This document shows, one piece after another, positions 10,901 through 17,996 of a stretch of 64,000 nucleotides of DNA. Each line of letters begins with the position of its first letter. The stretch's first letter is position 1. The notes below the pieces were generated by a model. The model was not told the DNA's origin and did no database searches. It saw only the letters and a program-made list of their open reading frames with translations. The DNA is from Coriobacteriia bacterium (GTDB taxonomy: Bacteria > Actinomycetota > Coriobacteriia > Anaerosomatales > JAAXUF01). The translations under genes and the position numbers were made by a program. The stretch is from the NCBI GenBank assembly GCA_013336165.1, contig JAAXUF010000004.1, positions 124,001 through 188,000 on the forward strand, given 5' to 3'.

Positions 10901-11429
10901 TGCCCTGCTCCTGCAGCTCAACATAGAAGTCCCCGGGCGCAAAGGTCGCAGCGTATGTCTCGGCCCACTGCCGCGCAAGTTCGGGCTGGTTGCGTTCGAT
11001 CGATTTCGAGATGATGCCGCTCATGCACGCCGAGGTGCCGATCAGCCCACTGCTGTAGCGCTGAAGAAGCTCTAGGTCAACCTGAGGCTTATAGTAAAAC
11101 CCGTTGACTGCGGCGTCGGACACGAGCGCCATGAGATTGCGGTACCCCTCGTTGTTCTTGGCGAGCAGCAGCAGGTGGTAGAGCTCCGGCTTGCCGTCGC
11201 GCTTCGTGCGCGAATTGGGCGTGAAGTACACTTCGCAACCGATGATCGGCTTGACGCCGACCGCCCTAGCGGACTTGTAGAAGTCGACGGCACCGTACAT
11301 ATATCCATGGTCCGTGATGGCAAGCGCAGGCATCTGAAACTCGACCGCCTGCTTGACGAGCGCCTTGACGCGCGCCGCACCGTCGAGCAGTGAGTATTCG
11401 CTGTGTGTATGCAGGTGTACAAAAGACAA
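7938..11429 (-). CDS. dnaE: DNA polymerase III alpha subunit DnaE
   Basis: Replicative polymerase of the C family. In order: an N-terminal PHP domain (HLHTHSEYSLLDG, ITDHGYMYG), the polymerase palm with catalytic acidic residues in PDIDMDFDDERR and LKMDFLGLRTL, the fingers and beta-binding region, then an OB-fold near the C-terminus. At 1163 aa it fits DnaE rather than PolC, because no exonuclease is inserted. The start codon is TTG at 11429, giving MSFVHLHTH, with GAGG 8 bases upstream. It follows the TrpR-like gene by 13 bases and may share its transcript. Confidence 0.97.
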   Translation of the reverse strand: MSFVHLHTHSEYSLLDGAARVKALVKQAVEFQMPALAITDHGYMYGAVDFYKSARAVGVKPIIGCEVYFTPNSRTKRDGKPELYHLLLLAKNNEGYRNLMALVSDAAVNGFYYKPQVDLELLQRYSSGLIGTSACMSGIISKSIERNQPELARQWAETYAATFAPGDFYVELQEQGIVTDAGVSQKQLNRELSSLAREMGLPTVATNDVHYLTREDARTQDLLLCIGTGSTVDQPGRMKFSCDEFYMKSHAEMRSAVGEYEEALSNTLAIAEKCDVEIETGKIILPVFKVPEGMTENEYLREACIAGLKERYGDPVPEEVIGRLDYELSIVVPKGISAYFLIVQDFTTWAKKQGIGVGPGRGSAAGSIISYALGITNLDPIANGLLFERFLNPERTEMPDIDMDFDDERRGEVIDYVRDKYGADKVAQIITFGTMKARAAVRDAGRVLGYPYGVPDKVSKMILEELGATIDMSLEQNAEFKADYKSNPDTARIVDAARSLEGIVRGEGVHAAGVVICRDPLHYYVPVKYDTKGGAVITQYDGPTVADMGLLKMDFLGLRTLTVIANAVRNVLANHGVVLVPDELPLDDPETFKLLQNADTVGVFQVESPGMRQLLKDLKPTTFGDIVAVLALYRPGPLGSGMVKDFVDRKHGRKQVTYYDDRLKSILEETYGTVVYQEQVMRISMMMSGFSAAKADKLRKAMGKKDKNVLALLKNDWIGGAKDSGYDPKLAERMWTDIEKFAEYAFNKSHSAAYGVITMQTAYLKAHYPLEYMAAVLSSYTGKTDQIVRYVAECNRAGMTVLPPDVNSSGRSFTAVSGEGIRFGLAGIRGVGEGVVDTIVTARDEGGRFASLQDFCARVDMRQANKKTIESLVKAGAFDSTGYTRKHLLSMMDSCVDSAIKRAKDVDSGQVSMFDFFAAEDHGLADSTPPPNGDEWEKRMKLAFEKEMLGIYVSDHPLKGIAEAIRRAADYSLGAIDEVKDGTVGWFAGLLASVDRKPTKKGAMMAIARLEDLDGNIEAVLFPQIYERCRDIMTEDRVVRMRAKLEDSDRGRKLIVSEVQEFDDGDFQAPPGRLVITTDAGALSNGRAEKLKTILSHFPGRDVVALLVREEASDRTMEALMPQTVDRAASGLWAELTEIFGPDAVSDPSVGQEPEGRRRWAAR

Positions 11430-11442
11430 GAAATGAGCCTCG

Positions 11443-11757
11443 CTACTCGTTCGTGCCGGATTCTGCGGCCTCAGACAGCCTGCCGAGGATGCGTGTGTAG
11501 CCGTCGGCGCCGTAGTTCAGCGCCTTGCTCACGCGTGAAATAGTGGTCGCCGAAGCGCCGGTCTCGGTCTGAATCGCCGAGTAGTGCTCCCCTACCGAAA
11601 GCATGCGCGCAACGTGCAACCGTTGCGCCATGTCATGGATTTCGCGGATCGTGCATAGGTCGACCAGCAGAGCATATGCTTCATCGGGGTCCTCGAGAGC
11701 CAGAAGTGCCTGGAGCAGTTCATCGACCTCGGACGTGCGAACGCGATCGTCTGACAT
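11443..11757 (-). CDS. YerC/TrpR-like DNA-binding protein, probable histidine regulator
   Basis: Small helix-turn-helix protein of the TrpR/YerC family, 104 aa from the ATG at 11757. The helix-turn-helix region (residues ~55-85) contains SVGEHYSAIQTETGASATTISRVSKAL, split here as the two helices around TGASATTIS. In Bacillus the related YerC has been linked to histidine-gene control, and here the gene sits just upstream of dnaE and the his operon, which supports a HisR-like role by inference. A longer reading to 11886 is unlikely: it would overlap the next gene and lacks a ribosome binding site. An imperfect palindrome lies 39-52 bases upstream. Confidence 0.85.
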   Translation of the reverse strand: MSDDRVRTSEVDELLQALLALEDPDEAYALLVDLCTIREIHDMAQRLHVARMLSVGEHYSAIQTETGASATTISRVSKALNYGADGYTRILGRLSEAAESGTNE

Positions 11758-11882
11758 GGCTTCAAGACTCCCCGAAAGAACGCTGGCTTTAAAACCACAA
11801 GATATCGTGATCAGAATACCACGCGGGGACGACATGATGGGCTTGGGCGAGAGCCAGCGGCGAAGGCGGCTCGACGAGCGGG

Positions 11883-13319
11883 TCACACGCCCTTGTCGTC
11901 CACAGAAGCGAGACCAACCGGGCTGTCGAATTCCTCCACCAGGTCAATGAGCTTCTGCTGTGAATGCACGCCGAGTTTCTTGTACACATGGCGGATATGG
12001 GTCTGGGCAGTGAAGACTGAGATAACCAGTGCCTTCTGGACATACTCCGCATTCCTGCCTTTCGCGAGCAGGGCCAGGACCTCTTGCTCGCGTGGAGTGA
12101 GACTGTACTTCTCTCCTATCGCTTTGAAACATGTGTCGGGTCTCGCAGGCAGGGGTAGGAGAAGGCCACCCAAACTCGATATGCTGCGCTCCGTGAGGGC
12201 GAACGAGTTGACGCCCACTAGGACGATGGCCACCGCTTGTGAAACCCAGAGGAATGCCGTGCCCACAACGACGTAATGAATAGCCACGCCCATAGCCATT
12301 CCAAAAGCAGTCGCGGCGTTTCCCCAGCCAGCAACTCTCAGCGCAGATGCCTCGAGGCGGCTAGCGATCTCCACGAACATGATGCTGGACAGCAAGTAGA
12401 ACAAAATGAACCCGGCGCCTATGATAGCGCCTGCCACGTCTAGGCGGCTGGCCCCCATGACAGGCAGCAGCAAGAAGCCGACAACAAACAGAGGAAGCAC
12501 TGGACGATACAGACGGCCTGGATCGGTTTCTCGCGAGGACGGACGAAACCTTATCAGCATGAACAGTCCAACCGAGCCAAGCGCCAGCGCCTGCGAGTGG
12601 CCCGACAGCACAAGTAGCTCAAGACCGGCCGAGCCGGGGATGATCATGCTCAGCATCAGCCCGGTCGCCAGTCCGTACAGTAACCCGGCACCTTCGACTA
12701 TGGTTGGCCTGACCGACACCTGTCTTGCCGAGGCCTTGAAACGCATTGGCGAGTCGGCGTTCTTCCAACTCAATTGCAACGACATGCATGATAGCCAAGG
12801 CATGGTCGCCATCAGCACAACAGCCGCGGCCACGTTGAGACGGGCAACCAGCGCGAAAACAAGGTAGAGTGCCGCCCCAAGAACCGCCGAGCACGAAACC
12901 ACAATGCCTGTCAGCCGCACGCCCCCTGTCCCAAGGAACTCCATCCACACGAGATAGAGGGGGCCAAGCGCCAGTCCGATCGCAAGTAGGCCCACGTAGT
13001 AGATCCACTGCAAATCGGAGATTCCGAGTGCCGAGAAGCTAGCCAGCATCGTGCCGACCGAACCAAGACAGAGTGCCGCACCCAACACATGGCGCCGCCT
13101 GTAGAGCGGAGCCAAGCGCCCTCCGAGAAGCGCAACGCCAAGACTAGTCAATGCGAACCCGACCATGACGGCAATGCGCGCGGTGCCCAATTCATAAGGC
13201 ACGGGCACCAGGGGGTTTGGGTCGAAGAACCACGTCATCCATACCCACCAGAACCCTAGACCGAAGTACCACACAGGTAGCATTCGCCTCTTGGGCGCAG
13301 TAGCCGAGTCAGCTCGCAT
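11883..13319 (-). CDS. LuxR-family regulator with 12-TM transporter-like N-terminal half
   Basis: About 400 residues of hydrophobic helices organised like an MFS protein precede a C-terminal LuxR helix-turn-helix (LTPREQEVLALLAKGRN, then VISVFTAQTHIRHVYKKLG). Such membrane-anchored LuxR proteins are abundant in Eggerthella and Slackia, usually beside respiratory-type flavoproteins. The adjacent Tat flavoprotein upstream on the same strand fits that pattern. I prefer the ATG at 13319 (478 aa), with AGAGGA 6 bases upstream, over 13376, which has none. Likely role: membrane sensing of a substrate and activation of the reductase gene. The ligand is unknown. Confidence 0.85.
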   Translation of the reverse strand: MRADSATAPKRRMLPVWYFGLGFWWVWMTWFFDPNPLVPVPYELGTARIAVMVGFALTSLGVALLGGRLAPLYRRRHVLGAALCLGSVGTMLASFSALGISDLQWIYYVGLLAIGLALGPLYLVWMEFLGTGGVRLTGIVVSCSAVLGAALYLVFALVARLNVAAAVVLMATMPWLSCMSLQLSWKNADSPMRFKASARQVSVRPTIVEGAGLLYGLATGLMLSMIIPGSAGLELLVLSGHSQALALGSVGLFMLIRFRPSSRETDPGRLYRPVLPLFVVGFLLLPVMGASRLDVAGAIIGAGFILFYLLSSIMFVEIASRLEASALRVAGWGNAATAFGMAMGVAIHYVVVGTAFLWVSQAVAIVLVGVNSFALTERSISSLGGLLLPLPARPDTCFKAIGEKYSLTPREQEVLALLAKGRNAEYVQKALVISVFTAQTHIRHVYKKLGVHSQQKLIDLVEEFDSPVGLASVDDKGV

Positions 13320-13541
13320 CCCAATCCTCTCGATGGACACTGTGCTCCAGTTGAATCCCGCCTCGATACAGATCATAGTCTCGCACGGGGATCCCGGCTA
13401 GCGTCCTCCTTCATCTCTGCTGCAGCCCGAAAACCAAGCGTTGCGGCACACTTTTCAGAGTACAGCGAGCATCCCGCCGAGTCCCCCCGAGGAGCCGAAC
13501 ACTGCGGTGCCCACACGGCATCAAGGCCGCCCGCATCAACG

Positions 13542-13570
13542 AGGTGGTCGGGGCACCGCCCCGACCACCT
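13542..13570 (-). terminator. perfect 13-bp hairpin downstream of the flavoprotein gene
   Basis: AGGTGGTCGGGGC (13542-13554) is perfectly complementary to 13558-13570, with a 3-base loop. It lies 71 bases past the flavoprotein stop codon and 222 bases before the LuxR start, in an otherwise gene-free 321-base gap (13320-13640). No T-run follows on either strand, so it is an atypical terminator or transcript-stabilising stem. I see no clear promoter in the rest of the gap. Confidence 0.55.
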
Positions 13571-13640
13571 ACATGGCTTGTCTTCCTCCTGAACTAGACA
13601 GCTACGATCCTGACGCTGACGGAACCCACCTAGCGCAAGG

Positions 13641-15356
13641 CTACGCCTCTTGTTTCGCCACGCCCTCGGCTGCCATGTAACCGCCAGCCATGGCGTAGTT
13701 CACGCAGGCGAGGGGACCCCCGCCCCATCTGTTTTGGCCCGATCCACCGCCTGCGGTGTGATATGCAGCATATAGCCCCGGAATGGGGAGACCATCCTTG
13801 CGGATGACTTGCATGTCTGGCGTCACGGCAAGACCCGTGTCCGTACTGAACAGCGTGCTGCCCATCCGAATCCCATAGAACGGAGCCTTCTCGACAGGAT
13901 GCAGCCAATTCGGCTGTGCAGGCATGTAGCTCCTATCGTCGGCACCAGCCTTGCAGAGCGCATTCCAATCCCCTACCGCCTTGACGACCACATCTGTGTC
14001 AAGCTCCAGCGCAGCCGCAAGGGCCTCCAACGTGTCAGCGCTCTTGATGGTGCCGTCCTTGATTGCCGCCTTCGCGCCCACACGCCAGTCGTTGGGTAGT
14101 CCTTCGGGCCAACGGTCTTGGTTGGGCATGTCAGGCCTGATGGGCGTGCGACAAAGAATCTGGTCCGTCGCCGCAACGTACTCTTCATAGTTGTCGTCAA
14201 AGATCACATACCCTCGGCGGCCCGGCTGAATTGTGGTCTGAATACCACCCGCCACGAGATGGTAGGGATTTCCAACTGAAGTCAAGTACGGGTATCTCTC
14301 CCCGGTGTGGTTAATGGACAACCATGGCTGCCGTGCGAGTTGGGTGGACCCATCGTATAGATAGCGAAACCACTCACCGCCGTCATGGATAGCATCGATG
14401 CCGCCTTCAAAGGCCGTAACGGAACTCATGCCGACCATCTCCGCGCCCAAGCCGAGCGCCATACGTGAGCACTCCCCCGTGTCACACGGCGAAACCGTCG
14501 CGCAAGCGCAGGAGTCATACGCCTCGGGACAGTATTTCTTGAGCATGTCTCTGTTGAAAGCAAAACCACCCGCCGCGAGAATTACGGCCTTCTTGCCGTG
14601 CATGTGGACCACATTGCCGGTCCTATCCTCCGCCTTGATGCCAACAACGCGGTCTCCATCCGTTACGAGTGCCGTGACGGTCGTTGACATGAGGAACTTG
14701 ACGCCCTTCTTTATTGCTAGGTCGTACATGAAGTCGACGAGCGGCTTCACGCCACGGACCTCGTTCCCTCCGTCGAGAGCGCCTTTCCATATATGCCCAG
14801 TTGGCCCCCACCCTTTAATGTCCAGTGCCCACGGGACGCCGAAGTCGCCAAGCCAGTTGATTGTCTCGGCTCCTTTCATGCAGAGCCGCTTGAACATGAC
14901 TGGGTCAATCGTGTAATCGCATGAAGTCATGAAATACTCGACCAAGGCATCCCAGTCCTGCGGATAGGAAGGTACGCCAAACTTGATTGCATCCGTGTAG
15001 CGAGTTCCAAAGGCGTAGCATACTGAGGCCTCAATAGTCGAGCCGCCGATATACGTCCCTTTTTCAAGCACAAGGACGGAGTTCCCAAGCTCGGTGGCCT
15101 TGAGGGCTGCTGCTAGGCCTCCGCCGCCTGACCCCACTACGACAATATCGGCCTCTTGGGTCCAATTCGCTGGAGCACCTACTGGGGAAATCGGGTCAGT
15201 GGTTGTGACCTTTGTCTGGCTACTGGCCGCTGAGGCGCCGCAGCCAGCAAGAACCGTGGTTCCAACGGCCGCGACGCCGGCGATAGCCGTGCCCATTAAG
15301 AAGTCGCGCCTCGAAAGCCTGCCCGGTTGTTCCCGATCTCTCTCAGATGAATTCAT
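13641..15356 (-). CDS. Tat-exported FAD-dependent reductase, fumarate reductase/urocanate reductase type
   Basis: Flavoprotein of the fumarate reductase/succinate dehydrogenase family, 571 aa. It has a twin-arginine signal (SRRDFLMG) followed by a hydrophobic stretch ending in LAGC, so it may be a Tat-exported lipoprotein. An FAD-binding Rossmann motif follows (ADIVVVGSGGGGLAAALKA), then NHTGERYP and the C-terminal flavin segment GGGSGQNRWGGGPL. Proteins of this type reduce an external acceptor (fumarate, urocanate, cinnamate-like or steroid substrates) as a respiratory step. The substrate cannot be told from sequence. The ATG at 15356 has AGGAG 8 bases upstream; a GTG at 15392 is less likely. 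Confidence 0.88.
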   Translation of the reverse strand: MNSSERDREQPGRLSRRDFLMGTAIAGVAAVGTTVLAGCGASAASSQTKVTTTDPISPVGAPANWTQEADIVVVGSGGGGLAAALKATELGNSVLVLEKGTYIGGSTIEASVCYAFGTRYTDAIKFGVPSYPQDWDALVEYFMTSCDYTIDPVMFKRLCMKGAETINWLGDFGVPWALDIKGWGPTGHIWKGALDGGNEVRGVKPLVDFMYDLAIKKGVKFLMSTTVTALVTDGDRVVGIKAEDRTGNVVHMHGKKAVILAAGGFAFNRDMLKKYCPEAYDSCACATVSPCDTGECSRMALGLGAEMVGMSSVTAFEGGIDAIHDGGEWFRYLYDGSTQLARQPWLSINHTGERYPYLTSVGNPYHLVAGGIQTTIQPGRRGYVIFDDNYEEYVAATDQILCRTPIRPDMPNQDRWPEGLPNDWRVGAKAAIKDGTIKSADTLEALAAALELDTDVVVKAVGDWNALCKAGADDRSYMPAQPNWLHPVEKAPFYGIRMGSTLFSTDTGLAVTPDMQVIRKDGLPIPGLYAAYHTAGGGSGQNRWGGGPLACVNYAMAGGYMAAEGVAKQEA

Positions 15357-15855
15357 TTCCGTTCTCCTCTCTAGTCCTGAATGCATTGTCACAACCCATC
15401 TCTTGCCTCAGTTGGCCAGTCAAGACGGCCGATACCACCCCCTGACATGTCTCCACGTTACCGACCGAAAGTGGGAGTCAACGGGACGAACGATACTAGT
15501 CGTCGCTGAAATCTGACTATCGCTAGGGATTGAGTATTCTTCGTTTGACGCGAGCGATGACCATACTGTGGAACGCAGTATCGCCTCTGCTCAGAGGCAT
15601 ATTGGAACACCGAGACCACTCACCTATATGTCGTCTGCACAGCCGTTCACGCCAAGTGACGAGGTGCGCCGTAGTTCGGGCGACGGGTGCGCTGTCAGGA
15701 TCCAAACCATCGCCAAATGGTCGGCGGACCTTGAATTCGCACGGCAAGGGTAAGCTGAGACGCGCGAAGAATCACATCCAACGCGACCACAAGCAATGAG
15801 CTGCGCTGAGGTCATACAGCCTACCAAGCGACGAGGCAGTTCCGTGGGAGCCCGG
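15357..15855. other. 499-base intergenic region upstream of the flavoprotein
   Basis: No convincing gene is present. Short open frames on both strands (for example 15530-15799 plus and 15523-15747 minus) have no ribosome binding site or family motif. The region holds two adjacent inverted repeats (15563-15598) and must contain the flavoprotein promoter. A TTGACT at about 15476-15481 on the minus strand has no convincing -10 partner. Confidence 0.6.
15563..15598. repeat. two adjacent inverted repeats upstream of the flavoprotein gene
   Basis: ATACTG (15563-15568) pairs with CAGTAT (15576-15581). Two bases later GCCTCTG (15583-15589) pairs with CAGAGGC (15592-15598). They lie 207-242 bases upstream of the flavoprotein start. 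They could be an operator for the neighbouring LuxR regulator, or simply stem-loops at the end of the MFS transcript. The match is exact but short. Confidence 0.4.
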
Positions 15856-17115
15856 TCATACGCCCTTGTCGCCCAAGCGCGCGATCACTTCGTCTTCCGG
15901 AGCTGTGGGCAAAACGCGAACCGCACGCAGTCCTCGGCGGTCCACGGAGAATGCAATCGGCAGCGTCGCCAGCGCGATGATCGCGACCAGCACCCCGCCG
16001 GCGATCAGTGTGGCTTGGACGCCAAAGGCGAGCGCGAGTGTCGGTGCGACAGCAAGCGGCAGGAGCTCGCCAGCGTTCTTGTGGTACTGCGCCGTGCCCA
16101 CCACGCGGCCCACGTACTCGTGAGGAGAATTCAGGTGCAGTAGGGTACGCAACAGCGGTTCTGTCGCGCCGATGACAACGCCCCAGACAACCGATCCGAA
16201 TGCAACCACCCACAAGTTGGTTGAGCCCACGTATGCGATCGCACCAAGGCCGGCCAGCGCTGCCATGACGCCCAGACCCGGCGCCGAGATCATGCGCTTG
16301 GGCAAACGTGAGAGCAGTACCGCCCCGCAGACCAGCCCGAGGCCGAACATCGTATTCATCCAGCCGATCCACTGCACCCCGACGTTGAGAACGTCACGAT
16401 AGAAGAGCGGCTCAAGCGCACCGAATGCGCCGAAACCGAACCACACCAGCGACCCGGTCAGAATCGTGTAGCGAAGTGCCGGTACTGAGTAACTGACGCG
16501 CAGCCCGTTCGTGAACTCGCGAAACGGATGATGCCCCGACTCGCGTCGGCGCACAGGAACCTCGATCACGACAAACCACGCCGCAATCGCTGCAATCGCC
16601 GACGCGGCGGCCATAAGCCCGAATACCGACGGGGCGCCCCAAGCCTGCACCACCAACGCGCCAAGGGCAGGGCCGATTATGAACGCGAGCGAACCTGCAC
16701 CCTCGACCGTGGCGTTGATCTTCTGCAGCCGCTCGTTGTCGGAGCTTAAGTACGGTGCGAAAGATGCGCCTGCGGTAAACGTCGGCGCGCCGACGAACCC
16801 GAACAGCCACGCCAGCGGCACGAATACCGCGAAGCTCTGCACGAACATCAGCGTCACCGCAACCGGCAGTGTCAGCATCTCGGCGACAATGAGGACTTTG
16901 CGCGGGCCGAGCCGGTCGATGAACACCCCGGCAACCATCGAACCCGCGATTTCCGACAGGCTCATGCCTGCCATCATCCACGCGAGCGTACTCGCGGGCT
17001 GGTGGAACGTGTACGCCGCCATCCCCCAGACCCCGACGAAGAACGCGGCACTGCCACCCACGCGCGAGACGAAACGCGCGAGTACGACGAGAGCTATGTT
17101 GCGATCGCTGAGCAA
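15856..17115 (-). CDS. major facilitator superfamily transporter
   Basis: Integral membrane protein of 419 aa with about 12 predicted helices. The loop between helices 2 and 3 carries the MFS-like FIDRLGPRKVL. An amphipathic loop near residue 190 (VPVRRRESGHHPFREF) separates the two halves. It resembles MFS drug or siderophore exporters. The substrate is unknown. It stands alone, 105 bases after the FAH gene that ends the ilv-leu operon and 499 bases before the flavoprotein. It may be read through from the upstream operon, since no strong terminator separates them. Confidence 0.85.
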   Translation of the reverse strand: MLSDRNIALVVLARFVSRVGGSAAFFVGVWGMAAYTFHQPASTLAWMMAGMSLSEIAGSMVAGVFIDRLGPRKVLIVAEMLTLPVAVTLMFVQSFAVFVPLAWLFGFVGAPTFTAGASFAPYLSSDNERLQKINATVEGAGSLAFIIGPALGALVVQAWGAPSVFGLMAAASAIAAIAAWFVVIEVPVRRRESGHHPFREFTNGLRVSYSVPALRYTILTGSLVWFGFGAFGALEPLFYRDVLNVGVQWIGWMNTMFGLGLVCGAVLLSRLPKRMISAPGLGVMAALAGLGAIAYVGSTNLWVVAFGSVVWGVVIGATEPLLRTLLHLNSPHEYVGRVVGTAQYHKNAGELLPLAVAPTLALAFGVQATLIAGGVLVAIIALATLPIAFSVDRRGLRAVRVLPTAPEDEVIARLGDKGV

Positions 17116-17220
17116 AGGTGATCCCCGAGAACTGAACTGAACAGATCCGCCATACGCGGAATTATGCGATCCGGCGGTTATTCCATACGATACCAGACTC
17201 GGGAACCGGTGAGCCTAACT

Positions 17221-17991
17221 CTACCCTGCCGAGCGCACCGGGTTCACTAGCGATCCGACGCCTTCGATCCGCACCTCGACCGAGTCGCCGTCGCTGAGCG
17301 GGCCGATACCGCCCGGCGTGCCGGTCAGCACCACGTCTCCCGGCACCAGCGTCATGACCTGGCTGATGAAGCTTACCAACTCGTAAGGGGGAAACAGCAT
17401 GTCGCTCGTGCGAACCTGCTGGCGCAGCACGCCGTTCACATAGCACTCGAGCAGCAGGTCCGACGGATCGACACCCGTGGCGACCCACGGCCCCAGCGGG
17501 CAGAAGCCGTCAAACCCCTTTGCGCGGGTCCACTGGCCGTCAACCTTCTGCACATCGCGAGCGGTCACATCGTTTCCGCAGGTGAGGCCGAGGATGTTCT
17601 CGGCGGCCTGTGCGGGAGTGGCCCGGTGAGTCCGTCTGCCGATGACGATGCCCAGTTCGGCTTCGTAGTCGACGCGGCCGACGCCGGGCGGTAGCGGGAT
17701 CGGATCACCGGGGCCGATGACCGAGGTGGATGGCTTGAGGAAGATGACCGGCTCGGTGGGGGTCGCATGTCCCATCTCGGCGATATGCTTGCGGTAGTTC
17801 AGCCCGACGCAAACCACCTTGGTGGGTATGACAGGACACAGGAGATGGGCGCGTTCGAGCGGCAGCGATCCGTCGGGCTCCCATGACGCGAACGGGTCGT
17901 CATCGATCAGGGTGACGGTGTCGCCCTCAAGGAGGCCGTAGCGCGCGTCTCCTTGGTGAAGGAGGCGCACGATACGCTGGACACTCCCCAT
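17221..17991 (-). CDS. fumarylacetoacetate hydrolase family protein
   Basis: FAH-fold enzyme of 256 aa, of the type acting as acylpyruvate hydrolase, oxaloacetate decarboxylase/tautomerase or dienedioate isomerase. Conserved features are VCVGLNYRKHIAEMG, FLKPSTSVIGPGDPI, the metal-binding DYEAELGIVIG and GNDVTARD, and the C-terminal VVLTGTPGGIG. It starts at 17991, five bases beyond the cimA stop, so it is the last gene of the ilv-leu operon. Its substrate here is not obvious. Removal of an unwanted keto acid or oxaloacetate tautomer is a reasonable inference. An upstream in-frame extension to 18096 lies inside cimA and is rejected. Confidence 0.85.
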   Translation of the reverse strand: MGSVQRIVRLLHQGDARYGLLEGDTVTLIDDDPFASWEPDGSLPLERAHLLCPVIPTKVVCVGLNYRKHIAEMGHATPTEPVIFLKPSTSVIGPGDPIPLPPGVGRVDYEAELGIVIGRRTHRATPAQAAENILGLTCGNDVTARDVQKVDGQWTRAKGFDGFCPLGPWVATGVDPSDLLLECYVNGVLRQQVRTSDMLFPPYELVSFISQVMTLVPGDVVLTGTPGGIGPLSDGDSVEVRIEGVGSLVNPVRSAG

Positions 17992-17996
17992 GTTTG

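Noticed and set aside
12000-15400. Horizontal transfer of the LuxR/flavoprotein region based on apparently lower GC at wobble positions
   Set aside because: The impression is real but I could not compute composition. Sliding-window GC and codon-adaptation values clearly below the flanking his and ilv genes would be needed.
15530-15799. 89-codon plus-strand open frame in the flavoprotein upstream gap
   Set aside because: No ribosome binding site, no hydrophobic or family pattern, and it overlaps other frames of similar quality.
11883-15867. Shared C-terminal DKGV in the LuxR regulator and the MFS transporter
   Set aside because: Only about a dozen bases match and the rest of the genes differ, so it is coincidence rather than a duplication or repeat boundary.
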